Of a stretch of 64,000 nt of DNA, positions 44,275-55,002 are shown piece after piece. The DNA lies in NCBI GenBank assembly GCA_917880885.1, contig OU862919.1, positions 54,225,058 to 54,289,057 of the forward strand, given 5' to 3'. The DNA comes from Limnephilus marmoratus (Eukaryota; Arthropoda; Insecta; Trichoptera; Limnephilidae). The notes beneath the pieces were generated by a model. The model was given only the letters and a program-made list of their open reading frames with translations, did not search any database and had not been told where the DNA came from. Position 1 is the stretch's first letter, and each line of letters starts with the position of its first letter. A program made the position numbers and the translations under genes.

Positions 44275-44728
44275 GGGTTATAGCCAAGCCGGTAACCAAT
44301 TATTGGATAACCGACACCATTGTCAAAGGTCACCCCGAGTGGTTCGCTACGTTTGGTGATTTAGCAGGGGTGCTCGGATTCGTGGGGTGCGGTATGTCTA
44401 GGTCATGGCATCACATGTGTTTGCCCACCTATTGCGTGGTAGACCAGAACGGGAAAAGCTGCTTGAGGGAGACCTTTTGACCTCTTCAGTAGGGCCCTCT
44501 GGGAACTTCGAGTTTTTCCGCAGTTAGAGGGTTGGATTCATTGTCAGTCACACACGGACACACTGACCCCCAGATTTCTACCAACCCCTCATACCTTATT
44601 CCTTCCCAAAACTTCCTTTGCTTTCTTTCCCTAAAAAGACCCTCCATACAGTATTCCCAAAGATGACATAGGCCCTGAAGGAAATTGTTTTCCTCAGGAC
44701 CTCCTGCGGGGAGTTAATGTAAAAAAAA
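44275..44728 (+). mobile_element. SINE-A, full-length copy
   Basis: It opens with AACCAATTATTGGATAACCG, then GTCACCCCGAGTGGTTCGCT, GGTGATTTAGCAGGGGTGCT and CACACTGACCCCCAGATTTC. The complete 3' hairpin follows (CTCCATACAGTATTCCCAAA, AGGCCCTGAAGGAAA, TTTTCCTCAGGACCTCCTGC), then poly(A). Confidence 0.88.
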
Positions 44729-44962
44729 CGTATGTGTTGGTACTTTAAATCATGTTGAAAAAGCACTTCTTGTCTGTCCGACTCGTACTCGGAGTTACAG
44801 TCGATGTGGTCATATTTTAAATCAAATAATATTAAGTCCTTTTTTATTTTTGATTGCCGGTTCGTAATCCATTGAATTGTGTTTTAAAAACTTACCATAT
44901 TCATTTATCTGCTAATCTAAACGTTCTTGTTTTACATACTTGTTAAACAAATTGACTAATTG

Positions 44963-45164
44963 TTGTTATTGTGACTAATTGTTGTTATTTGTTTTTGGGG
45001 TTTTATGCCGTGTTGTAGTGTCCATCATCAGGGCAGATGTGTGATGGACACTGTAACGCTGTCCGAAACGTTGGCTAAGGGAAGAGGTAGCGCAACACGG
45101 TATAACACCACAAAAACAAATAACAAAAATACTTTTGGCCTTGAAAAATCTAAAATCGTATCCC
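44963..45164 (+). mobile_element. snapback retroposon S1 with 16-bp target duplication
   Basis: Flanked by perfect ACAAATTGACTAATTG at 44947-44962 and 45165-45180. The left arm (TTTTTGGGGTTTTATGCCGT) pairs with the right arm (CAACACGGTATAACACCACA). Between them are TCATCAGGGCAG and GATGGACACTGTAACGCTGT, TCCGAAACGTTGGCTAAG. The tail is ACAAAAATACTTTTGGCC. The forward hammerhead core is damaged (CTGATGA reduced to GTGATG), while the inverted fragment keeps CTGATGA. Confidence 0.88.
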
Positions 45165-45480
45165 ACAAATTGACTAATTGGTCAATTTGACCGCTCAGTC
45201 ACTCACTGATTATTGATAAACATATGATTTAGGTGGATAGTAAAATAGTCGCGTAGGGGATTACGAATTCGACAGAGAATCAAAAGGTCGGCGTTCTGTG
45301 TGTTCTGGCAAATATACCAATACTATGATATTTATTGCTTTCTTTAATTATAAACATGTGGACTGCTAGTATACTGCCAGTCTGGGTATTGTGAGGTTTA
45401 CTGACCTTACGAAGATACATATGAGGCTTTCGTTATGTAGAACCTACAGTCTGTTTGATTGAGCCATTAACTACCATTAA

Positions 45481-45662
45481 CTATCAGATTCGTGTAATCT
45501 TTAGTAACTGTAAAGCTGCATACGCCATATAAGTAAGAAATGATTAATAGAAAAAAGAATTTTTTAACATTATGTTTACATTTCTTCTTTACCAACCTAT
45601 CAGATTCGTGTAATCTTTAAAAACTGTAAAGCTGCATACGCCATAAGTAAGAAATAATTAAT
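45481..45662. repeat. A-B-A tandem arrangement at a LINE insertion site
   Basis: Block A (CTATCAGATTCGTGTAATCT to TAAGAAATGATTAA) occurs at 45481-45547 and again at 45597-45662. Block B (TAGAAAAAAGAATTTTTTAA, CATTATGTTT) lies between them at 45548-45596. A second B copy appears at 51812-51843 directly after the LINE that starts at 45663, so the LINE sits between A' and B' of a former A-B-A-B duplication. Confidence 0.75.
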
Positions 45663-46049
45663 GTCATCAACAATTCTCAACTATTTGATCAACGTTACGA
45701 AGTCTTCAGAAAAGACAGGACCTCAGGTCAATCAAGGGGAGGAGGCGTGCTACTAGCCGCGAGACGCGACCGCCTCACGCAATACCAGAGACTCACGTTT
45801 CTAGAAAGCGACGGCGAAAACTTATGGATTAAGGCCAAAATAAATGAAGTTTGTATTTACATCTGTATAGTATACATACCACCGGCTTCACATATAAATA
45901 TTTACTCTGATTTTTTCGACAAGGTAATAGCCAATTTCAACTTTTTAGTAGATAAAAAATTATTATTGTAGGTGATTTTAATTTAAACTCCTGTGCGAGT
46001 AACGAAGCAACTCAAACAGACTTACTATATTTTATGGAAGTATTTCAAA
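45663..46049 (+). pseudogene. Jockey-type LINE endonuclease, 5' part (split by RTE insertion)
   Basis: The frame reads FDQRYEVFRKDRTSGQSRGG, GVLLAARRD, VCIYICIVYIPP, then after a frame slip near 45960 VGDFNLN. These are blocks of the AP-like endonuclease. It ends at LLYFMEVFQ, where an RTE element with a 16-bp target duplication interrupts it; the frame continues at 49262. 5'-truncated: the first catalytic block is missing. Confidence 0.85.
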
Positions 46050-49000
46050 CCCCGCAAACTCTGGGCAATGTGATGACTACCATTATAACATCACAGCATG
46101 AAGGCGGGTGAATGGCGAAATTCCGGCGCCATAAAACGGGAACTACCCAGCTAAGGGAAGGAAAACCCCAACAGAAAACCCTGGTCCTCCAGGATGGGGG
46201 TTGGGCGTAGGGCTAACAACCCTACTCCATAAAAAAAAAAAAAAATGTTATGATACCTCAAGACAAGCCTCGGACATCGGAACGGAGTGAGGATAACAGA
46301 CCCGGCAAACGTAAAAAGGTATACGATTTAAAAATTTGCACTTGGAATGTTCTAACACTCTATAAACCTGGCGCCCTCCAGACACTAATAGATCAACTTA
46401 ATACATATAAAGCAGACATCACGGCTCTGCAGGAAATTAGATGGCTGGGAAATGGGATATTTGTAAAAGGAGACCACTGCATGTATTACAGCTGTCACGA
46501 AAAGCACCACATAAAGGGAACAGGCTTCCTGGTAAGCAAACGAGCTAAGCATCTCATCATGGACTTTAAGGCACTCAGCCCTCAAATGGCATATCTCAGA
46601 GTAAAGGGAAATTTCTTCAACCTGAGCATACTAAATGTCCATGCACCCACAGAGGACAAACCTGCCAATGAAAAGGAAGATTTATATGACAAGCTGGAGA
46701 AAGCTTTTGATGAATGCCCACCGCGTGACATCAAAATCATAATAGGGGACACAAATGCGCAAGTTGGTAGGGAGCCCTACTTTACACCAACAATCTGAAA
46801 ACATAGTCTCCACCTAAACTCAAACGAGAATGGGGAACACCTGATAAACTTTGCAGCATCTCACGATATGGTCATAGATGGTACGTTATTTTCACACAAA
46901 AATATATGTACATAAAGCCACGTGGAAACACCCAAATGGCAGAACCAATAACCAAATAGACCATATACTTATTAGTGCCAGACATAAATCAAATTTACTA
47001 GATGTCCGCACTTATAAGGGAGCTAATATTGACTCTGACTACTTTCTCGTTGCAAGTCGACTGCGGTTTAAAATATCGAATGCTGGTAAAACAGGAAGGT
47101 CTAAAATTACAAAATTTAATACGAACAAATTAAAAGTCCCCGAAACCAAAATGGAATTTCGAACTACTCTCAACAGGATAGCGCAGTGTGACACACAAGA
47201 TATCAACTCACAATGGACGACCTGCAAAAATCTTTTAACAACAGCTGCTCTCGAAACCCTAGGAAAAGAAATCCCTATAAGAAGAAACCATTGGTTTGAC
47301 TCAGACTGCGCAGAGGTAACGAAAAAGAAAAATGAACTGTATCAAAAAACGTTACAACAAGGCTGCACAAGACAACTTATGGACACCTATAGGGAAACAA
47401 GGAAGAGAGAAAATAATATGCACAGGAAAAAGAAACGCGAATATTTACAAACAGAAATTAGAGAAGCTGAAGCACTCAGGCTTAAAAATGAGAGTAGGCT
47501 TTTCTACAAAAAAGTAAATAACATGAGAGCAGAGTTTAAGCCAAAAATAAATATATGCAAGGACGAGAACGGAGTGATACTGAGTGAAAAACCTGACATC
47601 CTGAGGAGATGGGTGAGGCACTTTGATATGGTTCTCAATAACAACTCGGCAGAGGTGGAGCACAACACGGTGGAGAGCACGGGAGATGACTTGCACATTG
47701 ACAATGCTGAACCCCCTTCACTGGAGGAAGTGAAGCAGGCAATAAGACAGCTGAAAAACAACAAATCCCCCGGGTCAGACGAGCTGGTGGCTGAATTATT
47801 TAAAGCAGCAGGTGGAGAGTTTACCCAATACCTGCATACCCTTATCCAAAAAGTATAGATAGAAGAAGAGATGCCCGAAGAGTGGAGACTAGGAATTGTG
47901 TGTCCACTACATAAGAAGGGTGACCAACTCGAGTGCTGCAATTACAGAGGAATAACGCTATTAAACACCGGCTATAAAATTATGTCTAACATCCTGTACA
48001 AAAGATTGCTTCCAATGTCTGAAGAAATCATTGGCAACTACCAATGTGGCTTCAGGCCAGGCAAATCATGTATTGACCAAATTTTCTCCTTAAGACAGAT
48101 TTTGGAAAAGACGCTAGAACACAATGTCGAAACACATCATCTCTTTGTAGACTTCAAGGCCGCGTACGATAGCATAAACAGGAATGCATTGTACAATGCA
48201 ATGAGTGAGTTCGGAATACCGCGTAAGCTGATCAATCTGGTGAAATTAACAATGTCCCCAGTATCGTGTAGAGTCAGGGTTGGCAGTGATCTGTCCGAGC
48301 CCTTTGAAGCGCTCCACGGGGTGACACAAGGAGATGGATTGGCTTGCCTCTTATTCAACATAGTCTTAGAAAAAGTTATTCGTGACTCAGGCATCGAGAT
48401 AAGAGCAACGATATTTGACAACTCTGTGCAGCTATTGGCTTACGCTGATGATATCGACATAATCGTGAAAACTCCAGATGCTTTACGTAACGCCTTTATA
48501 AATCTTGAAAGCTCTGCCAAAAATATGGGTCTCTTAGTAAACCAGCAAAAGACCAAATACATGGCTGTATATACACCCAACAAAACCCAACTCTCTCATG
48601 TGGAAACCAAAATTTCGAAACGGTACCAAGATTCACATACCTAGGCTCACTGATAACAAACGACAATAATACCACAGAGGAGATCCAGAAGCGCATAGTG
48701 AACGCAAATCGCTGTTATTTCCGCCTACAAAACCAATTAAAGTCCAGACTGCTGTCCAGAAACACGAAGATATTAGTGTACAAAACACTTATCAGACCAG
48801 TACTTACGTACGCAGCTGAGACTTGGGTACTAACTAAGAGGAATGAGCGAGCACTGGACGTTTTTGAAAGAAAAATTTTGAGGCGCATCTTTGGACCGGT
48901 TCTAGAAAATGGATTTTGGCGCAGATGCTATAACAATGAGCTCTATACCTTGTTTAAGGAGCTAAACGTCGCAAAATTTATAAAATTGGGAAGACTTCGG

Positions 49001-49245
49001 TGGCTGGGTCATGTGGAGAGAATGACCGAGCATCAAGCACCAAAGTCTATGCTGAACTCAATACCAATAGGGCGAAGGAGCCTGGGAAGGCCAAGACTAA
49101 GATGAAGCGACAACGTCCTCAAAGACATATCTATCTTGGAGCTTCCAAACTGGAGAGAGCTAGCACAAAACCGAGATGAGTGGAGGAAGACTCTTGAGGA
49201 GGCCAAGACCCACCAGGGGTTGTAGAGCCAATAGTGATGATGATG
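46050..49245 (+). mobile_element. full-length RTE-type LINE nested in a Jockey-type LINE
   Basis: It is bounded by identical 16-bp duplications ATGGAAGTATTTCAAA (46034-46049 and 49246-49261). A leader of about 200 bp (GCATGAAGGCGGGTGAATGG and an A-run at 46230-46244) precedes the endonuclease-RT frame. The 3' end is short and ends in (GATGAT)n, as is typical of RTE elements. About 3.2 kb long and the youngest-looking LINE in the window. Confidence 0.95.
46250..49225 (+). pseudogene. RTE endonuclease-reverse transcriptase, few disabling changes
   Basis: Endonuclease (46250-46900): ICTWNVLTLYKPG, LQEIRWLG, FLVSKRAKHLI, LNVHAPTEDK, IIGDTNAQVG, and after the breaks NQIDHILISARH and NIDSDYFLV. 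RT: NNKSPGSDELVAEL, NYRGITLLNTGYKI, CGFRPGKSCIDQIF, HHLFVDFKAAYDSI, LHGVTQGDGLACLLFNI and the intact catalytic LLAYADDIDII (about 48430-48460). C-terminus: WLGHVERM, GRRSLGRPRLR. Damage: TGA at 46796, a one-base shift near 46905, TAG at 47856 (Trp expected), a shift near 48620-48640, and TGA at 49103 (Trp expected). The protein would nick the target and copy its RNA in cis. Confidence 0.92.
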
Positions 49246-51811
49246 ATGGAAGTATTTCAAATGGAGCAGAAAAACTTAATCACTAACATAACAACAAGAC
49301 ACTGGACGTTATTATTAGTAATTTTGACTCAAATCAAATCTTTGTACTCACTTGTTAGTGAAGATTCTTACCATCCATCTTTATGTATAGAAATTGCAAT
49401 CAACGGAAGGAAATCTTATTGTCAGAAAGCATTATTCAACGACGACAGAAATTGTGTTAAGAATGGATGGAACCTTGAATGTGGTGATTTCGAATAGTTT
49501 TATTTCAAACAAAATTCTCAACCTGCGCCAACTGTGATGTCTTGGGATCGGGTAGTAATAACATCTGTTAATGTTACAATGTTTATTGGTTGTCAGATTA
49601 ATATGGAGAGAGCGCTCAATAGCGGTACATCCCTTTTATACTTCCCATACTCGCTATCTCGCTCTCATGCCGTCACCCTCATACACATACGTCACAACCT
49701 CCCTTTGTTAATACTTGAAGATGTAGATATAGCAGTAGATTATTTTTGTAGTGTAATTTATGATCTTTTTGACATGTGTTTTAAAAGAAAGCGTTTACGT
49801 GAGATTAGGGACTTGAAAAAGAAAGACAAATATCACACAAACTGGAAGCGCACCGGATCGGTAGGAGATCGGGAAAAGTTTTGTTTTCTAAGATCCAAAA
49901 TCAAACGTTGTATAAATATTGCATACAAGGAGTATATAAAAAATATCGAAAACAACGTCAAAAGTGATCCAACATCCTTCTGGAAATTTGTTTCCGGAAA
50001 GAAGAAAGACGGTGGGATTATAAACCAAGTATCATGGAACGGACATACACATACAGGGCCCGATATTCCGGAAGCATTTGCAGAATACTTTAAGTCTGTA
50101 TATGGCGAACAAAGTGCTGAATTTGACTCCTATACTCCCGGAGGTAATCTTCATTAGCTCATACATAATGTAGACATGATACGTGTGCACAAAAATGATT
50201 TCCTAGCGGCAGTCAAAAAACCTAAACCAAAAAATCTGTTGGACCAGATTTTATTAATACAATTATTTTGAAGGGATATGCCGAACCATTAATGTCACCT
50301 CTCTTACATATATTTAATATTTCTCTAAATTCAGGTAAATTCCCTGACCGTTGGAAAATATCTAAGGTCACGCCCCTACACAAAAGCGGCGATAAATCAA
50401 ATGTATCTAACTATAGACCTGCGGCGATTTTTTCGGCACCGGCCAAATTATTTGAACTTATTATACATAAACACATCTATAGTAAAGTAGAACCTTTTTT
50501 CATAAATCAGCAGCATGGGTTTAGAGTAGATCCACAATGACCAACTTAATGGTTTTCACGGATAATGTCGCAAATACATTGGATAACAACGAACAAGTAG
50601 ACGTATCGTATAACGATTTTGCTAAAGCTTTTGATAAAGTGCACCTCATATTACTAAAAAAGCTTGAATATTTTGGTCTCTCATATAGAATGCTTCTGTT
50701 CTTCCACAATTATTTATCTAACAGAAAACAATATGTAGTTTATGGGCAGTTTGCTTCAAAACCTTACTTCACAAACTCTGGGGTCCCGCAAGGGTCTAAT
50801 TTAGGACCTCTATTATTTTCTATGTTTATAAATGATAAAGCACTATTTATAAAATTTGTAATTTTTTTTTATTTGCTGACGATATTAAACTTTATACCAA
50901 TATAATGTCGAAAGCAAATTCTATTCGTTTACAAACCGATATCGACGGAATCGTAGAATGGAGTAATCTGAAAAAACTTTATTTTAACAGCGGAAAGTGT
51001 ACAATTATGTGCTATACAAGGGCTAGGAGTACTCTATATTATAACTACAAAATGTCTGGTACCTCGTTAAAACATATTTCACAAATGAGGGATTTAGGAA
51101 TCACTTTTGACACACGCCTGACATTCCGTTCTCATATCGATTCGGTGTGCAACTCTGCGATGCAAATGCTAGGCTTTGTAATCTGCAACGCAAAATCTTT
51201 TTCCAACACCTCAGTCATAAAAATGCTCTTATTCACTCTGGTTCGCAGCATTCTCGAAAGTGGATCAGTAATATGGGGACCCCAAGATTCCCCATACGCA
51301 AATGATGTTGAAAAGGTGCAAAAAAAGTTCATGCGGTACCTGTACATGTGAGAGTTTGGGTACTACCCTTTGTTGTATCCCTCTGATTTTCTCGCGGGAA
51401 TGCTGGGACTAAATCGTCTCGACGTTAGGAGAAAAATTGCAATGGTACTAGTAGCACACAAGCTGCTAAACGGGCACATTTGTAATCCTTATGTCCTGGA
51501 AAGGATTTCACTTTATGTCCCCGATAACTTCACCAGAGCAAGGCAACACAGACTTTTTACTTTTCCTAGAGGCAGGACCAACCTACCAATGGTTATGCCT
51601 CTGGGGAGAATGACCTCACTATTAAACCTTTCTTCTGAAATTGACATTTTTCAATCGAACTACAATCATTTCAAGAGCGAAATAATGGTATTCTTTAGTA
51701 CCTGTCATTATTGATGTACCTATATAATTAATGTATTACACTATTAACTAAAAATTGTGAAATGTAATTGGATATATGTGTTAACTGTTTTTCACAATAA
51801 ATAAATAAATA
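49246..51811 (+). pseudogene. Jockey-type LINE, remainder of endonuclease, RT and 3' end
   Basis: Continues the frame cut at 46049: end of endonuclease (49262-49680), linker (NWKRTGSVGDREKFCFLRSK; DPTSFWKFVSGKKK), RT with NYRPAAIFS, INQQHGF, FAKAFDKV, NSGVPQGSNLGPLLF, and the catalytic FADDIKLY reached only after a frameshift near 50865. Then MRDLGITFDTRLTF, VRSILESGSVIWGP, KVQKKFMRYLYM, TGA at 51349 and the C-terminal domain. It ends with (AATA)n at 51797-51811. Frame breaks also lie near 49310, 50157-50268 and 50540. Same subfamily as the fragment at 30437. Confidence 0.88.
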
Positions 51812-51843
51812 ATAGAAAAATGATTTTTTTAACATTATGTTTG

Positions 51844-53315
51844 TATCAAACGTGTCATAGAAATCAGTGTTCATCGAATGAGTGCGCGAAAGCATATGAC
51901 AACCCTGGAAATTCACGCTCCCACAGAGTACCATGCCGCCAGCACGTACCGCCCTAGACAATCTGAGAGCTGCTATTGGCTAGCGGAATAATGTGCATTT
52001 GGTGAATCTTCCAAATGATTTGTCTACAACGCTTTTATGTCCTTTAACTAACTAATCAATTGAAAACATAAATGAAATTGATAATGAATACATGCAGCAG
52101 CCTCATTTGACCGGAAAACACATCTGAATAACCACCTAATGCTCCCACAAGGGACTCCAGACACCAATGATCAACGCCAAGGAAATGGCTGACTATTTAC
52201 ATCACCCCCACCATGCGACCAGCCGAGCCACTATTGGTCAATTCCGAACAAAGAAAAAATCTGAATCGTAAATATTTACGACAGCGAATTCATCTTCCGA
52301 AAAATTTGGAGCTCAATTTCGAGAAATTGGGAATAATTTGGATCAAGAAATAAACATCATCACCTAAAAATGAGTATATGCTACAAAAACAACCTAAAAA
52401 CTGATGTCTTTCAGTGATTGTTGCACTTTAAGAAAAATATTTACTGTTTAAAATTGTACCTTATATCATATATATGTAAACTTGTACCTTTTTTTGTAAA
52501 CACAATAAAAATGATGTGAGGCTTTGGTTTCCTGAGTTGGTAAAGTCTTGGCAAGAACTATCACACATAATTTTAATACAGCTGACTTCCAATCGTAGCG
52601 ACCAGGAAAATTACCTAAAACAAGCACCTTAGAAATATTAAGGAGGTTCTGTCCCCCAAAAGTCCGACCTGAGTTTGCCCTATAAAAAAAAAAGGCAAAC
52701 CGGTAGGAAGTCAGTTCAAAACTATCAGCCAAGAAGAAATAATACTCAAGATACCAAAAGTCTCCAAGTTCAAACCTCTTTTCAAGTGTTTTAGTCAGTC
52801 TTAGATTCAGTTTACCTCTCCCATTATCCCAGTAACCTAAAATCCTAAAAAAACACCAGTCTCCCACAGTCTCCAAAGTGAAAAATATTTATTTTAATCC
52901 AGTACTCAAATCAGTTTTTGCCATTATACCTAGAAGCATTTTTTGTCAAAGTAGTAAATTCATTTAAAAGACCAGTGGCGTTCCAAAATCCACTGGCGTA
53001 CCAAACTCCATTGGCGTGTCATTGTGGCCAGCTCTCTATTATATTTAGTTTATGTACAAACGTCTAGTTCAATGTTTACATTTCTTCTTTACTTGAGGGT
53101 ATGTAGTGTTTGCACGGTTTGAGAGCCTATACTCTAAACATTGCACCCCCCTGCTATTTGAAAATCGAGAAACTTTGAAAACTGAGACTCCATGTTCTTA
53201 CATAATATTAGGTCGGGGAAAGGGTCCTTTAAGCCCCGGGTGATTAATCAATTTATATTTATCTAGTGCTTACCAACTCTTGACTAGTTTTAATTGATGG
53301 CCTGTTTTGTTCCAG
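51844..53315. other. unassigned; presumed intron of the receptor gene
   Basis: No gene recognised. A minus-strand open frame of 136 codons at 52466-52876 has no motif and is not called. A short imperfect triplication of CCACTGGCGTACCAAA-like units lies at 52976-53028. The splice acceptor of the exon at 53316 is preceded by CCTGTTTTGTTCCAG. Confidence 0.5.
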
Positions 53316-53474
53316 CTTCGTGGCGGGGGTGTTCCTGCGGCACAACGATACGCCGGTGGTGCGAGCTTCTGGGAGGGAACTGAGCTACGTGCTGCTGGCT
53401 GGTATCCTCATGTGCTACTGCGTCACCTTCGCCTTGGTCATCCGCCCGAGTGACCTGGTCTGCGGTATACAGAG
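53316..53474 (+). CDS. metabotropic glutamate receptor, single internal exon (TM1 end to TM2)
   Basis: The 159-bp exon is bounded by acceptor TTTTGTTCCAG/C and donor CAGAG/GTAATG. After one base of a split codon it encodes 52 residues and ends with two bases of the next codon (phase 2 at both sides). The peptide contains FLRHNDTPVVRASGRELSYV, LLAGILMCYCVTFALV and PSDLVCGIQ. NDTP(I/V)VRASGRELSYVLL is the signature of the first intracellular loop and start of TM2 in class C mGluRs. The Cys in LVCGIQ matches the conserved Cys before TM3 that forms a disulfide with extracellular loop 2. The receptor would be a presynaptic or postsynaptic glutamate-sensing GPCR in neurons. GC content is well above the flanks. 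No other exon of the gene was found in the window, so neighbouring introns must be long. Family assignment is strong; subtype is not determined. Confidence 0.95.
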
Positions 53475-53689
53475 GTAATGTAGATATTGTCTTAAATGCA
53501 CTGAAGAATTCCAGGTACACAGCGAAATTCCGAAGAAAAGGGAACTGAAATAAAAAGAAGATAATTTTCACATAAACAGTGAGCGTTTTTTACCACTTTT
53601 TTATATTTCTTTTTGGAATTTTTTTTATATTATTACCTGTCTTTTTTTAAAAAAAAAATAGCACATTTGTTGAAATCGATGCTCACTCG
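53475..53689 (+). other. intron following the receptor exon
   Basis: Starts GTAATG and is AT-rich. No further exon encoding the TM3 continuation was recognised downstream to the window end. Confidence 0.6.
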
Positions 53690-53868
53690 CAGTATATTTG
53701 AAAAAATATCGGTATAAATTTACCACTCAAAATCGAAACGTTGCGTCGCTTGAAATGGCTTTAGCCGTTTTATAACCAGATCTGAATAGCTAAAAAATAC
53801 CTCCCAAACTTCATATTTTCATTCTGTTTCCACTCCACACTTACTGTAGCTTCACAACGATGTATAAT
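53690..53868 (+). mobile_element. SINE-B, diverged fragment
   Basis: ATCGAAACGTTGCGTCGCTT, GAAATGGCTTTAGCCG and CCAGATCTGAATAGCTAAAA follow the SINE-B order; the 3' part is worn. Confidence 0.65.
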
Positions 53869-54027
53869 AATTACGAAGGTTTAAACATGCTCAAGAGTTC
53901 TTATTTAAAACATTTTTTTTAAATTTTACATGTAAGTTATACATCGCCATCTTAATGTTTGCAAAAAAAAGAAGGTTCTGCTTAGTGGTAATCACAATCA
54001 CACTGCAATAAACTATCATACTTAATT

Positions 54028-54176
54028 TTTGATATTTATTTTTGGGGTGTTGTGCCGTGTTGCGCTATCTCCTCCTTCAGCCTCCTTTGGCTAAAGGAGG
54101 AGGTAGCGCAACACGGCATAACACCCCAAAAATAAATAACAAAAATACTTTTGGCCGTGAGAATCTAAAATCATAC
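54028..54176 (+). mobile_element. snapback retroposon S1 with 15-bp target duplication
   Basis: Flanked by identical CTATCATACTTAATT at 54013-54027 and 54177-54191. The two arms (GGGGTGTTGTGCCGTGTTGC, GCTATCTCCTCCTT and the complement) form a near-perfect palindrome of about 50 bp per arm around CAGCCTCCTTTGG. The tail AACAAAAATACTTTTGGCCG follows the right arm. Most of the hammerhead-like core is deleted in this short copy. Confidence 0.9.
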
Positions 54177-54191
54177 CTATCATACTTAATT

Positions 54192-54834
54192 GTCAACTAT
54201 TAATTACTTAATTAATTAATAAATCAACTAATAAATTACAACTTAGTTGTCAACTAGTTAACATCAGTTTAATTATTCTAACGCTTGTAAGAGAAAAATC
54301 CAAATAATGTACTGAGTCCTGATACCACCAGTAAATAAATTCTTTTGAGGTTGAAACTGAAGAGAATTAGTTCGAAATAATTACAACTGACTTGGAACGA
54401 TTGGCAGCCCTATTATCTAAACGAAAATACGTTTTTGACGTTTCGTTTTCTTCAATTACTTCGCAATGTTCTTGTTTCTTCGTGTATTCTCAGAAGAGAG
54501 TCACTTTTAGATTTAATTTACTTCGTATTTTTTGATTGTTTCGAAATTTATATTGGATTTTCAGTAGACTAAGCGAAACGCTGTCTGATCTCTTTGAATG
54601 TTTGAAAGCCACTTCTAAATTAATGTCGATCTGGATCACAAAAAACACGATTTACTGATATCAGGTTCGTAATTTTTTCTAAATAGAAAAATACTTGAAA
54701 TATTTTCTAATAATTAAGTATGTACGTATTGTACGTGTGAATATTAACAAATAGTAACAAGACGGTTCGGCGTCTTTTCTAAGGTTTTCACAGGTAGGTT
54801 AAGTGATATTTTGGAACTCCACATAGTAAAAATT
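54192..54834. other. unassigned sequence, presumed intron
   Basis: Nothing recognised. Confidence 0.5.
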
Positions 54835-55002
54835 GAAAAAACCTTGTAAAAGCCAGTTACTTCTCGACCTACCTCTTCTCCATCTCCTTCCCCTCCCCAC
54901 TACATTCAGCCTCATAACCCCAATTGGAGATGGCGTAGTCTTACTGGCTACAGACGGGAGCAGCTGGGACTCTTGTGTAGTATTCATATAAAAAAAAATG
55001 TA
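54835..55002 (+). mobile_element. SINE-B, 3' half
   Basis: AGCCAGTTACTTCTCGACC, CTCCCCACTACATTCAGCC, CCCCAATTGGAGATGGCGTA, CTGGCTACAGACGGGAGCAG, GGGACTCTTGTGTAGTATTC and poly(A). Confidence 0.85.

Noticed and set aside
52466..52876. 136-codon minus-strand open frame
   Set aside because: No motif, no splice or promoter support, and aromatic-rich low-complexity composition typical of the AT-rich complement.
52976..53028. hAT terminus (CAGTGGCGT) at 52976
   Set aside because: It is one of three short imperfect tandem units; no matching opposite end or 8-bp duplication.
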